Of a stretch of 47,268 bases of DNA, positions 1 through 9,290 are shown piece after piece. Each line of letters begins with the position of its first letter. The stretch's first letter is position 1. This DNA comes from Acetobacter persici JCM 25330 (GTDB lineage: Bacteria; Pseudomonadota; Alphaproteobacteria; Acetobacterales; Acetobacteraceae): assembly GCF_000613905.1 (NCBI RefSeq), contig NZ_BAJW01000022.1, positions 1-47,268 on the forward strand. Reading direction: 5' to 3'. The notes under the pieces are model-generated. The model was not told where the DNA came from, did no database searches, and saw only the letters and a program-made list of their open reading frames with translations. A program made the translations under genes and the position numbers.

Positions 1-556
1 ATGGAGGCCTCCAGCCCGCCCAGCATGAGGCTTCGGAAAAGCGTGTCTGAAGCAGTCTGTTGCGCTGCGTCATTGCACGATCATAGGCCAGAAGTTCGCG
101 TGCATGGTGGGGGGTTACCGCCATGACCAGCCGGTCCAGAAAACGCCGCCTGCCCGATGCGCCCTCGCTGAACAGCCGGTCCATTTGCGGCGTGATCCAG
201 ACGGCGGAGAGGGTTTCCTCCAGCGCATCGCGGTTACGGACCTGCTGGCCGTTGAGAAGATAAACACGACGGGCGGCATCACCCGCTCCGGCCATGCCTG
301 TGCCAAGTTCAAGCCTCTCCTCACCAAAAGAAAAACGCGCGGAAATGCCCCAGCTTGTCGCGTTGTCCCGGCCTAGCTGCGCCAGTGGCGCGCCCCGCAA
401 GCCGCGGCCCGGCGTTAAAAGAGAGAGGGATTCCAGCAGGTTGGTCTTGCCGCTCCCGTTCTCTCCGGTGATGACAACGAGGGACGCATCTGGTGACCAC
501 ACCAGACGCTCATAATTACGAAATTCGGAAAGGGTCAGTTTAAGAAGCTGCGCCAC
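1..556 (-). CDS. recF: RecF, DNA repair/replication ATPase (N-terminal part, cut by window edge, frameshift near edge)
   Basis: RecF is an SMC-like ATPase that helps load RecA at single-strand gaps during replication repair. Translating from a GTG at 556 gives an N-terminus with the Walker A loop GENGSGKTN at about residues 24-32, followed by the RecF-typical GRGLRG and the TPQMDRLFSEG segment. Only about 185 codons are inside the window. It follows dnaN in the same direction, the classic dnaA-dnaN-recF order. Near position 24 the frame appears to slip: one extra C there would restore the family-like SWLGGLEAS, whereas the written sequence gives SCWAGWRPP. The GTG start is favoured because the overlapping ATG at 558 is out of frame. 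Identity is confident; the exact start is less so. Confidence 0.88.
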   Translation of the reverse strand, partial: MAQLLKLTLSEFRNYERLVWSPDASLVVITGENGSGKTNLLESLSLLTPGRGLRGAPLAQLGRDNATSWGISARFSFGEERLELGTGMAGAGDAARRVYLLNGQQVRNRDALEETLSAVWITPQMDRLFSEGASGRRRFLDRLVMAVTPHHARELLAYDRAMTQRNRLLQTRFSEASCWAGWRPP

Positions 557-671
557 ATTTTATCCGATAAAACGCCCGGCCCATGAAGCATCATGCGCTG
601 AGCCTGCCAGACGCATCCTTCCCTCCCCGGCGTAGTTGTCAGTTTGCGCCGGGGGAGAAAGAGCCGGAGTT

Positions 672-1796
672 TTAAACGCGCATCGGCATCAGTACGTAGA
701 GTGCCGAAGGACTATCGACATCCCGGACGATGGTGGGCGCAGCGCTGTCAGAAAATGCAAATTCGACGTCTTTTTCCACCTGATCGGTAATATCGTTCAG
801 GTAACGGGCCTGAAAGCCAATTTCCAGAGATTCCGCATCGTAGGAAATCCGGCTTTTATCCAGCTCTTCCGTCGCCATACCCTGCTCCGGGCTGCTGGCG
901 GACAAGGTGAGCAGACCGGGCTCCAGTGCCAGTTTGACCGGACGGGAGCGCTCCTGACTAATGGCCGCCACACGGGCCACGGCATCGGAGAAATCCTTTT
1001 TGCCAACCCGCAGAATGCGCGTGTTATTGAGCGGAATAACACGGTCATATTCCGGGAATGTGCCGTCAATCAGCTTCGATGTCAGCATGACCGGACCAGC
1101 TGTAAACTGCACGCGGGTTTCTGAAAGCGCGACTTCAATTTCTTCCGGCGCTTCATCAATCAGCTTACGCAGTTCTGCGACGGTTTTGCGCGGAATGATC
1201 ACGCCCGGCATGCTTTCAGCCCCGGCAGGCAGTTCTGTTTCCACGCGGGCCAGACGATGCCCGTCGGTTGCAACAGCACGCAGCAGCTTACCGCTCTCGG
1301 TCTCGGCTGCGTGGAAGAAAATGCCGTTCAGATAATAGCGGGTTTCCTCAGTGGAAATCGCGAAGCGTGTACGGTCGATCAGGGAGCGCAGAACGCCAGA
1401 CCCGACTTTGAAGTGGCACGGCAGATCACCCGTGCCCATGGACGGGAAATCATCAACGCTCAGCACGTTCAGGCGGGTGGAATACCGGTCAGCACGGAGC
1501 AGCAACGGGCCTTCGCTATCCGCCTGATCCAGTTCGACTTCCACGCTATCGGGCAGTTTGCGGACAATTTCATACAGGACGGACGCCGGGACCGTGGTGG
1601 CACCGTCGCGTTTGATCGTGGCCGGAATTTCTTCCACCACTTCAATTTCCATATCGGTTGCCTTCAGGCTGAGCTTGCCGCCTGCAGCCTGAATCAGAAC
1701 GTTCGCAAGGATGGGGATTGTGTTACGCTTTTCAGCAACACTCTGGATGTGTGCCAAAGCTTTGAGCAGTATTGCGCGCTCAGCTGAAAACTTCAT
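672..1796 (-). CDS. dnaN: DNA polymerase III beta sliding clamp
   Basis: This is the ring-shaped processivity clamp that tethers DNA polymerase III and repair polymerases to DNA. The 374-residue product has the usual family length. It opens with MKFSAERAILLKALAHIQSV, carries the conserved NTIPILANV strand, the YYLNGIFF region in the middle domain, and ends in the hallmark LMPMRV C-terminus that contributes to the partner-binding pocket. It lies 141 bases downstream of dnaA on the same strand and about 115 bases upstream of recF, so co-transcription with dnaA is likely. The frame is intact. Confidence 0.97.
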   Translation of the reverse strand: MKFSAERAILLKALAHIQSVAEKRNTIPILANVLIQAAGGKLSLKATDMEIEVVEEIPATIKRDGATTVPASVLYEIVRKLPDSVEVELDQADSEGPLLLRADRYSTRLNVLSVDDFPSMGTGDLPCHFKVGSGVLRSLIDRTRFAISTEETRYYLNGIFFHAAETESGKLLRAVATDGHRLARVETELPAGAESMPGVIIPRKTVAELRKLIDEAPEEIEVALSETRVQFTAGPVMLTSKLIDGTFPEYDRVIPLNNTRILRVGKKDFSDAVARVAAISQERSRPVKLALEPGLLTLSASSPEQGMATEELDKSRISYDAESLEIGFQARYLNDITDQVEKDVEFAFSDSAAPTIVRDVDSPSALYVLMPMRV

Positions 1797-1937
1797 CTCT
1801 GCCTCTTTCCTGCATGACCGGCCCCACGCAGGAATTCAGGCGGGCCGGGTTCTATCCTGTTGAAAACTAACAGCCATGACGGTGCAGTCAATCTCTGAAT
1901 GCCCGTATTCCTGCGGCGGAATACGGGCGGCTCCGGT

Positions 1938-3368
1938 CTAGCTTTCCAGCATCCGGCGCATCAGTTCGACATCCTCTGCAAACGCAGGGTCCCGTTCCAT
2001 GAGTTCCGCCACGCGGGAGACGGCGTGCATCACGGTTGTATGGTCACGGTTCCCGAATTTCCGGCCGATTTCCGGCAGGGAGCGGCTGGTCAGTTGCTTG
2101 GCCAGATACATGGCGACCTGCCGGGGCCGCGCGACGGCTCTGGCACGGCGGGCGGAAGACATATCCGTCAGGCGAATGTTCCAGTGTTCCGCTACCCGCT
2201 TCTGAATTTCCTCGATCGTCACACGCCGGTCGTGCGCCTTGAGGATGTCATGCAGAACATCCTGAGTTGCTTCCAGCGTGACGGGTCGGCCAAACAGGTT
2301 GGCATGGGCAATCAGGCGGTTGAGAGCGCCTTCAAGCTCACGCACGTTGGATGTGATCTTATGCGCAAGAAATTCCAGCACTTTGGCGGGCACGACCACA
2401 CCTGATGCAGCGGCTTTTGATTCCAGAATGGAAATGCGCAGTTCAAACGTGGTGGCATGAATATCAGCCACCATGCCGCAGCCCAGCCGTGTCCGCAGGC
2501 GATCTTCCAGCCCCGAGAGATCGGACGGCGATTTATCGGCTGACACCACAATCTGCCGGCCGGCATCAACCAGAGCATTGAAGGTATGGAAAAATTCTTC
2601 CTGGGTGTTGTCTTTGCCGATCAGGAACTGGAGATCATCAATCATCAGCACATCAACGGACCGGAGCTGTTCCTTGAACTCCATGGTGGATTGAGAGCGG
2701 ATGGCGGCAATAAAGCGATACATGAACTTTTCGGCAGACATATAGGCAACGGAGACGTTACCGCGCTGCACCAGTTCTGCCCCGATGGCATGCATCAGAT
2801 GTGTTTTACCCAGACCCACACCGCCATACAGGAAGAGCGGGTTAAAGCCGACGCTGGAGGGTTTCTCGGCCACGCGCCGCGCGCAGGCGTAAGCGAATTC
2901 GTTGGGTTTGCCGACGACAAATGTATCAAACGTGAAGCGCGTATCCAGTGCCGTCACGAGATCGCTGCGAACTTCCGGTGCGCTCCGGGGAGTCTCTTCC
3001 GGTTCAGCGATGGATACCGCATCAGAGGGATCTTCGCTCAGCGCAAGCGGCGGAGCCACCGGGTCTCCGGGGCGCGCAACCTGAAGTTCCACCCGGCGAA
3101 TGGCTGGCATCACCTGATTCCAGAGTTCGCTCAGACGGTCGCCATACTGGCTCCGCACCCAGTCACGCAGGAAGCGGGTGGGCAGGAGGAGTGTAATCTC
3201 ATCACCATCCACAGGCCCCAGCGCAATTTTGGTCAGCCAGGTGCGGTATTCAACCTCCCCGACTTCGCCCTTTAGCCTTGAACAGATCTGTAACCACGAT
3301 TCCTCAAGTGCCTTGCCATCCTCAAGCTGAGGGAAAGCCCTTTCGTCATCGTCCACTCCGATTGTCAT
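1938..3368 (-). CDS. dnaA: Chromosomal replication initiator protein DnaA
   Basis: DnaA is an AAA+ ATPase that binds 9-bp boxes at the origin and opens the duplex. The 476-residue protein shows domain I (residues about 20-90, with SWLQICSRLKGEV), an acidic proline-rich linker, the AAA+ domain with Walker A GGVGLGKTH at 182-190 and Walker B LMIDD at 241-245, and domain IV with the DnaA signature GNRDHTTVMHA near 439-449. Alphaproteobacterial DnaA proteins have this length. It is followed by dnaN and preceded by rpsT on the same strand. The 330 bases between dnaA and rpsT hold the rpsT terminator, and I saw no perfect DnaA box there. Confidence 0.98.
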   Translation of the reverse strand: MTIGVDDDERAFPQLEDGKALEESWLQICSRLKGEVGEVEYRTWLTKIALGPVDGDEITLLLPTRFLRDWVRSQYGDRLSELWNQVMPAIRRVELQVARPGDPVAPPLALSEDPSDAVSIAEPEETPRSAPEVRSDLVTALDTRFTFDTFVVGKPNEFAYACARRVAEKPSSVGFNPLFLYGGVGLGKTHLMHAIGAELVQRGNVSVAYMSAEKFMYRFIAAIRSQSTMEFKEQLRSVDVLMIDDLQFLIGKDNTQEEFFHTFNALVDAGRQIVVSADKSPSDLSGLEDRLRTRLGCGMVADIHATTFELRISILESKAAASGVVVPAKVLEFLAHKITSNVRELEGALNRLIAHANLFGRPVTLEATQDVLHDILKAHDRRVTIEEIQKRVAEHWNIRLTDMSSARRARAVARPRQVAMYLAKQLTSRSLPEIGRKFGNRDHTTVMHAVSRVAELMERDPAFAEDVELMRRMLES

Positions 3369-3620
3369 CTACGCTCCCGAGCGGTCATAAACGCGGCCAG
3401 CCGCGCGTAAATTTCAAATAAGGGACCGCTTGCGCGGCCACCAGAAAGCCGGGCTTCCGGCAGGCCTCGCTGCCGCAGGAAAAGCGGCGCAGGAGAGCGA
3501 AAAACGCTCCCCTGATGGTGTGGAGACTAGCGACCAGAATTAAAGCACGACCGAGGGAGGAGCAACGAAAATCTCTGTGCCCTTGTCCTCATTTCTGCCA
3601 TGCCATGCCGAGGGCTACAC

Positions 3621-3660
3621 AAAAAATAAAGCCGAACCACCCCAGGATGATTCGGCTTTA
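3621..3660 (-). terminator. Rho-independent terminator of rpsT
   Basis: On the minus strand the arms AAAGCCGAA and TTCGGCTTT (3651-3659 and 3628-3636 on the plus strand) form a 9-bp perfect stem with a loop of about 14 bases, followed at once by ATTTTTT. It lies 43 bases after the rpsT stop codon, so it separates rpsT from dnaA transcription. Confidence 0.85.
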
Positions 3661-3702
3661 CAAAACGCATGCGTCAAAAGGCTACTGAAGCAGCCCGAAG
3701 GC

Positions 3703-3972
3703 TCAGGCGGTTGCCAGAGACTTTACGCGAGCAGACAGGCGGGAGATTTTGCGTGCAACCGTGTTTGCATGCACAACGCCTTTAATCACGCCGCGCTGTA
3801 GTTCCGGCTGAGCAACGCGGAGAGCTTCACGTGCTTCTTCATGGTTGCCAGCAGCAATTGCAGTTTCAACCTTCTTGATGAAGGTGCGCATGCGAGACTT
3901 GCGGGCTGTGTTACGAGCAGTCCGCTTTGCGGTCTGCCGGATGCGCTTACGCGCTGAAGCGATATTCGCCAT
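3703..3972 (-). CDS. rpsT: 30S ribosomal protein S20
   Basis: S20 is a primary 16S rRNA-binding protein of the small subunit. The 89-residue, very basic product starts [13 protein letters not shown], with the three-helix S20 pattern including [17 protein letters not shown] and a C-terminal [17 protein letters not shown] segment. Length and motifs are as expected. It sits between mutM and dnaA on the same strand and has its own strong terminator. Its upstream spacer contains two DnaA-box-like sites. Confidence 0.97.
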   Translation of the reverse strand: MANIASARKRIRQTAKRTARNTARKSRMRTFIKKVETAIAAGNHEEAREALRVAQPELQRGVIKGVVHANTVARKISRLSARVKSLATA

Positions 3973-4052
3973 GAGTTTCTATTTTATCCAGCACAAAAGA
4001 AATGGTAGCAGCCCGGCAATGCCAGGGTGGCTGCAAAGATGTAGCGGTGCTG

Positions 4053-4073
4053 TAATCCACAGCGGTATCCACA
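4053..4073. promoter_or_regulatory. Pair of near-consensus DnaA boxes upstream of rpsT
   Basis: TAATCCACA (4053-4061) and GTATCCACA (4065-4073) each differ by one base from the DnaA box TTATCCACA. They have the same orientation with starts 12 bp apart. A weaker TTATCCAGC lies at 3983-3991. They fall in the 131-bp gap between rpsT and mutM. They could belong to an origin or let DnaA regulate rpsT. No clear AT-rich unwinding element is visible, so an origin is not established. Confidence 0.35.
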
Positions 4074-4103
4074 GTCAAGCCGCTTCACCTTATCGGGGTA
4101 ATT

Positions 4104-4942
4104 TTAGCTTAATTTCTGCCGCAGCGGGCAGAAAAAGCTGGAACGTCCGGCTTGTGTTATCTGCTCAACGCCCGCGCAGTCCGGCAGTCCCGGGCAGTCC
4201 GGGCAAGGTTGCCCCTTCCGCCCGTAAACACGCCAGGCATGCTGGAAGTAGCCCAAGCCACCTTCCGGGCGCACGTAATCCTTCAGGCTGGAGCCACCGG
4301 CTGCGATGGCTTCGTTCAGAACATCCTTGATTGCCCGGACCAGTCGCTTTGTCTCTGGCAGCGTTAAAGTGCATGCAGGGGTCTGGGGGTGAATACCCGT
4401 CCGGTATAGCGCTTCGCACACATAAATATTGCCCAGCCCGGATACAATTTTCTGGTCCAGCAACGCCGTTTTAATGGGGGATTTCCGGTCTTTCAGCGCA
4501 GCATGGAGCACAGTGGCTGTAAAGCTGGCGTCCAGCGGCTCCGGTCCCATGCTGACCAGAAATTTATACTGTTCCTCCTGCCCTGTTGGCACGAGGTCGA
4601 GCATCCCGAAGCGGCGAGGTCCACAAAGCCACAGCGGCGGCCATCTGCTGTAATGAAGGTAACGTGCTCATGCAGAGCCGGGGCTTCTGGAGAATCGAGA
4701 AGAATGCGCCCGGACATGCCCAGATGCAGCACGACAGAAAGATTATTCGACAGCCGCATAAGAATATATTTCCCGCGGCGCCGGAAGCCGATGATGGTCT
4801 GCCCGGCGACAGAAGCACGAAAAGCCGCAGGAATCTGCCATCGCAGATCAGGGCGGCGGAGAATGACATCGCTGATTTCATGGCCTTGCAGAGCGATCTG
4901 CATACCACGCATCACGGTTTCGACTTCAGGGAGTTCCGGCAT
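4104..4942 (-). CDS. mutM: Formamidopyrimidine-DNA glycosylase (frame interrupted)
   Basis: MutM (Fpg) removes 8-oxoguanine and other oxidised purines and nicks the abasic site. The N-terminus [10 protein letters not shown] contains the catalytic Pro2 and Glu3. Later motifs are HLGMSGR, the helix-two-turn-helix region with [18 protein letters not shown], and a zinc finger starting GQPCPDC. The frame breaks near 4617-4619: one more G on the plus strand would join FVDPRRFG to [12 protein letters not shown] and give about 279 residues. The C-terminus reads [10 protein letters not shown] instead of the usual FFCPRC; restoring a lost CG pair near 4124-4128 would give CPRCGRN and a stop at 4109-4111. 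It is divergent from ubiE, with 29 bases between the start codons. Confidence 0.9.
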
Positions 4943-4971
4943 GAGTGCAAAGCAGGGTATAGGGTAACACC

Positions 4972-5763
4972 ATGACCGACAATAGCTTTGCGCCCTCCCC
5001 CTCCCCCTCCTCTTCCGCTGCGCCGCAGGCGGAAGAAACCGATTTTGGCTTCCGCTCTGTCCGGAAGGAAGAGAAGAAACCCCTCGTCCGTGCTGTGTTT
5101 GACAGCGTTGCGGGCAAGTATGACGTCATGAACGATCTGATGTCTCTGGGGATTCACCGGATCTGGAAACGTATTTTTGTCACCGAGCTTGGGCCGCAGC
5201 CCGGCCTGTCCCTGCTGGATCTGGCAGGCGGCACGGGTGATATCAGCTTTGGCTGGCTTCAGGGCGGTGGTGGGCCCACCATCATGACCGATATCAACAG
5301 CAGCATGCTGTCTGTCGGGCGGGACCGTGCGCTGAGCCGGGGTTTTGTTTCTGACCTGTCTTTTGCCGTGGTGGATGCCGAGGCGATTCCGCTCAAGGAT
5401 ATGTCGGTTGATCGTGTTTCCATCGCATTCGGCCTGAGAAACTGCACAGACAAAATGGCTGTTATCCGTGAGGCTCGACGTGTGCTGCGTCCCGGCGGAC
5501 GCTTCATGTGCCTGGAATTCTCCCGCGTGCAGGTCGCGGCGCTGGCGCCGGTTTATGATGCATGGTCTTTCAAGGTCCTGCCGACCATGGGCAGCATGGT
5601 GGCTGGTGACCGGGAGAGCTATCAGTATCTGGCGGAAAGCATCCGCACTTTCCCCGATCAGGAAACACTGGCCGAGATGTTCCGTGAGGCTGGCTTGTCT
5701 CACGTGCGTTATCAGTCCCTTTCCGGCGGGATTGCAGCCATTCACTCTGGCTGGCGTCTCTGA
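4972..5763 (+). CDS. ubiE: Ubiquinone biosynthesis C-methyltransferase UbiE
   Basis: UbiE methylates the benzoquinol ring in ubiquinone synthesis using S-adenosylmethionine; quinones carry the electrons of the membrane dehydrogenases of these organisms. The 263-residue protein has the family signature YDVMNDLMSLGIHRIWKR, the SAM-binding loop LLDLAGGTGDIS at about 80-91, the segment IAFGLRNCTDK, and the C-terminal YQYLAESIRTFPDQ and LSGGIAAIHSGWR motifs. The N-terminus has an unusual Pro/Ser-rich tract of about 15 residues. It is the first gene of a plus-strand operon and ends 6 bases before coaBC. Confidence 0.95.
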   Translation: MTDNSFAPSPSPSSSAAPQAEETDFGFRSVRKEEKKPLVRAVFDSVAGKYDVMNDLMSLGIHRIWKRIFVTELGPQPGLSLLDLAGGTGDISFGWLQGGGGPTIMTDINSSMLSVGRDRALSRGFVSDLSFAVVDAEAIPLKDMSVDRVSIAFGLRNCTDKMAVIREARRVLRPGGRFMCLEFSRVQVAALAPVYDAWSFKVLPTMGSMVAGDRESYQYLAESIRTFPDQETLAEMFREAGLSHVRYQSLSGGIAAIHSGWRL

Positions 5764-5769
5764 TTTTTC

Positions 5770-7016
5770 ATGACGTTTTCCCTCCCCCCTCGGTCTGTTC
5801 TTCTGATTATCAGCGGAAGCATTGCGGCGTTCAAAGCCCCTGAGCTTATCCGGTCCTTACGGGCCGAGGGCATACAGGTGCGGTGTGTGCTGACGCGAGG
5901 TGGGAGCGAATTTGTAACACCGCTGACATTGCAGGCTCTCAGTGGTCAGCCGGTGCATACGGACTTATTTTCTCTGACGGCGGAGCAGGAAATGGGGCAT
6001 ATCGCCCTGTCCCGCTCTGCTGATCTGATTGTTGTCTGCCCAGCGTCCGCCAATATGCTTGCCCGTATGGCAGCAGGCTGTCGGATGATCTGGCCAGCAC
6101 AGTCCTGCTGGCGACGGATACCCCGGTAATGGTCGCGCCCGGCATGAACGTGCGGATGTGGGACCATCCGGCAACCCAGTCCAACGTCCAAATTCTTAAA
6201 GAGCGCGGTGTGACCTTTCTGGGGCCTGTTTCCGGTGAGATGGCCTGTGGAGAATATGGGCCGGGCCGTATGGTTGAACCGCTTGACGTGCGGGATGCCA
6301 CTCTGGCGTTTTTTCGCACCCAGGCGCAGGAAAGCGGCCCACTGGCAGGCCGGACCTGTCTGGTCACAGCAGGCCCGACGCATGAGCCGCTGGACCCTGT
6401 GCGTTATCTTGCAAACCGTTCTTCCGGCAAGCAGGGCTATGCTCTGGCCGAGGCACTGGCGGATCTGGGCGCGAAGGTCAGGCTTATCAGCGGTCCGACT
6501 GCCTTACGCGCTCCGGCAGGTGTGAATGCCTCTTTTTGTGAGACGGCCCGGCAGATGAACGCGCTCGTTGTGGAAGCCGCAGAGGCTACGTCATTTGATG
6601 TCGCCATCTGCACCGCAGCCGTTGCAGACTGGCGACCTGCGTCTGTTCAAGATCAGAAAATAAAAAAAGCAGGCAAGGACGACGTGCCTGCAGCGCTGGA
6701 ACTGGTGCCTAATCCGGACATTCTGGCTGGTCTTTCTGCCCCCTCTCCGTTCCGGCCCCGGCTGGTGATCGGCTTTGCCGCCGAGACCGAGAAGGTTGAA
6801 GCACACGCACGCGCCAAACTTGCCCGTAAGGGATGTGACTGGATTGTTGCTAATAACGTCGGTGCTGGCTCTGACGTCATGGGAGGCCCCGAAAACGAGG
6901 TCGTTCTCATGACACTTGAGACAGTGAAGTCCTGGCCACGGCTGAGTAAGGAAGACGTGGCCCGCAGGCTTGCCATAACGGTTGCAGACTGGTTTTCTAA
7001 GCCGCACAATTCGTGA
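5770..7016 (+). CDS. coaBC: Bifunctional CoaBC: phosphopantothenoylcysteine synthetase/decarboxylase (frame interrupted)
   Basis: CoaBC joins cysteine to 4'-phosphopantothenate (CoaB) and decarboxylates the product (CoaC) in coenzyme A synthesis. The first part has the flavoprotein decarboxylase motifs SGSIAAFKAPEL and VVCPASANMLARMAAG. The second part has VAPGMNVRMW, the synthetase motifs TAGPTHEPLDPVRYLANRS and SGKQGYALAEA, and the VANNVGAGSDVMGG loop. The two parts lie in different frames. A single C missing at 6078 explains this, since GGCCTG would read through as GLSDDLASTVLLATDTP. Corrected length is 415 residues, normal for the family. The gene is essential in most bacteria, so a sequence error is more likely than a true mutation. 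Confidence 0.92.
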
Positions 7017-7031
7017 CATACACTATGAGAT

Positions 7032-7523
7032 ATGGAGTGCCTGATGCCCGCATCTGAATCCCGGAAAGCCGGCCTGACAGTGCGGGTGCAGCGCCTGCCA
7101 CATGGGCAGGATCTGCCTTTGCCGTCCTACGCCACAGCAGGGGCCGCGGGGATGGATCTACTGGCCGCAGTGGCGGAGCCCGTCATGCTCCAGCCCGGCG
7201 GCCGCACGGTTATTCCGACCGGGCTGTGTATTGCCCTTCCCCCCGGATATGAGTTGCAGGTTCGGCCCCGGTCAGGCCTTGCCCTGAAACACGGCATTGT
7301 CCTGCCCAACTCCCCGGGAACCATTGATGAAGATTATCGGGGTGAGGTGGGTGTCATTGTGCTGAATGCAGGTGAGACGCCTTTTACAGTGGAGCACGGG
7401 ATGCGTATTGCGCAGGCTGTGATTGCTCCTGTCGAGCGCGTTTCCTGGGCTGAGTGCGAAAGTCTGGATGAAACAGCTCGCGGTGCCGGCGGCTTTGGCA
7501 GCACAGGAACCGGCCTGCCATGA
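7032..7523 (+). CDS. dut: Deoxyuridine 5'-triphosphate nucleotidohydrolase (dUTPase)
   Basis: Dut hydrolyses dUTP to dUMP and pyrophosphate, keeping uracil out of DNA and feeding dTMP synthesis. The motifs of the trimeric family are all visible: [48 protein letters not shown], and the glycine-rich C-terminal [10 protein letters not shown] that closes over the active site. The written start at 7032 gives 163 residues; MPASES at 7044 is an alternative. Its stop overlaps the ATG of the downstream permease by four bases (ATGA), a sign of translational coupling. Confidence 0.95.
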   Translation: MECLMPASESRKAGLTVRVQRLPHGQDLPLPSYATAGAAGMDLLAAVAEPVMLQPGGRTVIPTGLCIALPPGYELQVRPRSGLALKHGIVLPNSPGTIDEDYRGEVGVIVLNAGETPFTVEHGMRIAQAVIAPVERVSWAECESLDETARGAGGFGSTGTGLP

Positions 7524-9276
7524 CGGCAGGACGATCGGATTTCTCTCGTCCCTCTCACGCTCCGTCAGCGGGCCTGCCGCTGCGGCATATGAATCTGGCG
7601 GATGCCGTTCTCCTGATCGGTGTTGTCGGGCTGGCCGTACTGGCCGGAAATAGTGTGCGCCACATGCTGGTGCCGCTTACGGCTCCAGCACAGGTGCCCA
7701 TTCATCTCGATATCCTGAGCCTTCCCGGCTACGCTTTGCGAACAACCCTGAGGATGTTTGCAGCCCTCGGGATAGCGCTGGTTTTCACGTTTCTCTACGC
7801 CACGCTGGCCGCCAAAAGCCGCCGTGCCGCGCAGATTTTGCTGCCCTTGCTGGATATCCTCCAGTCTGTTCCCATTCTGGGCTTCCTGAGTTTTACGGTA
7901 ACCTTTTTTCTGGGACTGTTTCCGGGGCAGGTTCTGGGGGCCGAACTGGCGGCGATTTTCACCATTTTTACGTCTCAGGCGTGGAATATGGCGTTTGGCA
8001 TGTATCAGTCTCTACGCAGTGTTCCGACAGAGCTTGAAGAAGCAGCCCGATGCTTTGGTCTGACAGGCTGGCAAAAATTCTGGCGGCTGGAAGTGCCCTG
8101 TGCCGTCCCCTCTCTGGTCTGGAATTCCATGATGTCCATGGCCGGGGGTTGGTTCATGGTGGTGTATTCAGAGGCCATTACCGTAGGGCAAACCAGAATT
8201 CTCCTGCCGGGGATCGGCTCTTATGTCGGCGTGGCCATCAGCCAGAAAAATATAAACGCCATACTGGCGGCCATTCTTGCCATGATGGCTGTGATTCTTG
8301 TGTACGATCAGGTGTTGTTTCGTCCTCTGACGGTTTGGGCGTCTCGCTTCCGGTTGGAGACGGCAGTGCAGGATGAAGCACTGGCAGAACCCTGGGTCTT
8401 GCGGTTGCTGCGCCGCACGCGTGTTCTGAGAAGCGGTATCAATCTACTCCTCTCGTTTGTCCGTAAAATCGGCTCTCTTCCGCTCGGTCGCAGGCAGGGG
8501 CGGTTTCGGCCCAGTCAGACGGCTCTTTCACAGCGTCTTTCTGATGGTCTCTGGTGGGGCGTGGTGGGGCTGGTTTTTCTGTGTGCGCTTGAGCAGGCTT
8601 GGGTTTACGGCAGAGCGGCTTACACGCCGGGGCAAATCGGGCACGTCGTCGTGCTGGGTTTTTATACGCTGCTGCGCGTTATCAGTATGCTCTGCCTGGC
8701 CTCACTGATCTGGGTGCCTGTCGGCGTCTGGCTGGGGCTGCGCGCGGTGCGCGCTCAGCGGGCGCAGTTGATTGTGCAGTATTGTGCCGCTTTCCCAGCT
8801 AATCTGTTTTTCCCCATTTTTGTGGGGGGATCGTTTATTTCCATCTCACGCCGGATATCTGGCTGACCCCTTTAATGATGCTTGGCGCCCAGTGGTATAT
8901 TCTGTTCAATGTGATCAGCGGTGCATCCTCTTTTCCGCCGAACCTGCTGGAAGTCGGGCAGAATTTTGAGGTTAAAGGTTGGCTCTGGTGGCGGAGAATC
9001 ATCCTGCCGGGTATCACGCCGTCCTATCTGGCGGGAGCGCTCGCGGCGGCTGGTGGCGCATGGAACGCCGCTATTGCTTCAGAAGTCGCGCAATGGGGGA
9101 ATGAGACGGTGAGAGCGCATGGTCTTGGTGCCTATATTGCGCAGGCTACGAGTGAGGGAGATATCAGCGAGGTCGCACTGGGCGTTGTTGTGATGGCTTT
9201 GTTTGTGCTGATCCTCAACTGGCTGGTCTGGCGCCCGCTTTCTGACTACGCTTACCGCAGACTGAAACTGAGCTGA
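7520..9276 (+). CDS. Two-domain ABC transporter permease, NitT/TauT-like (frame interrupted)
   Basis: An integral inner-membrane protein with two binding-protein-dependent permease domains in one chain, about 585 residues when corrected. Domain 1 has several transmembrane helices and the ATPase-docking EAA loop ([21 protein letters not shown]). Domain 2 has a second EAA-type loop ([19 protein letters not shown], then LPGITPSYL). The frame breaks in a six-G run at 8824-8829; four or seven Gs would read through as [21 protein letters not shown]. The gene overlaps dut and is followed 14 bases later by its ATPase. The substrate is unknown and no periplasmic binding protein is encoded nearby. The family assignment comes from overall pattern and the partner ATPase. 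Confidence 0.85.
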
Positions 9277-9290
9277 CACAGGACCGAAGC

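Noticed and set aside
636-1124. Long plus-strand open frame opposite dnaN
   Set aside because: It is fully antisense to a certain gene, has no recognisable protein features and no ribosome-binding site; it reflects the GC-rich codon pattern of dnaN.
4912-5745. 277-codon minus-strand open frame opposite ubiE
   Set aside because: ubiE is clearly the real gene on the plus strand; the antisense product has no family features.
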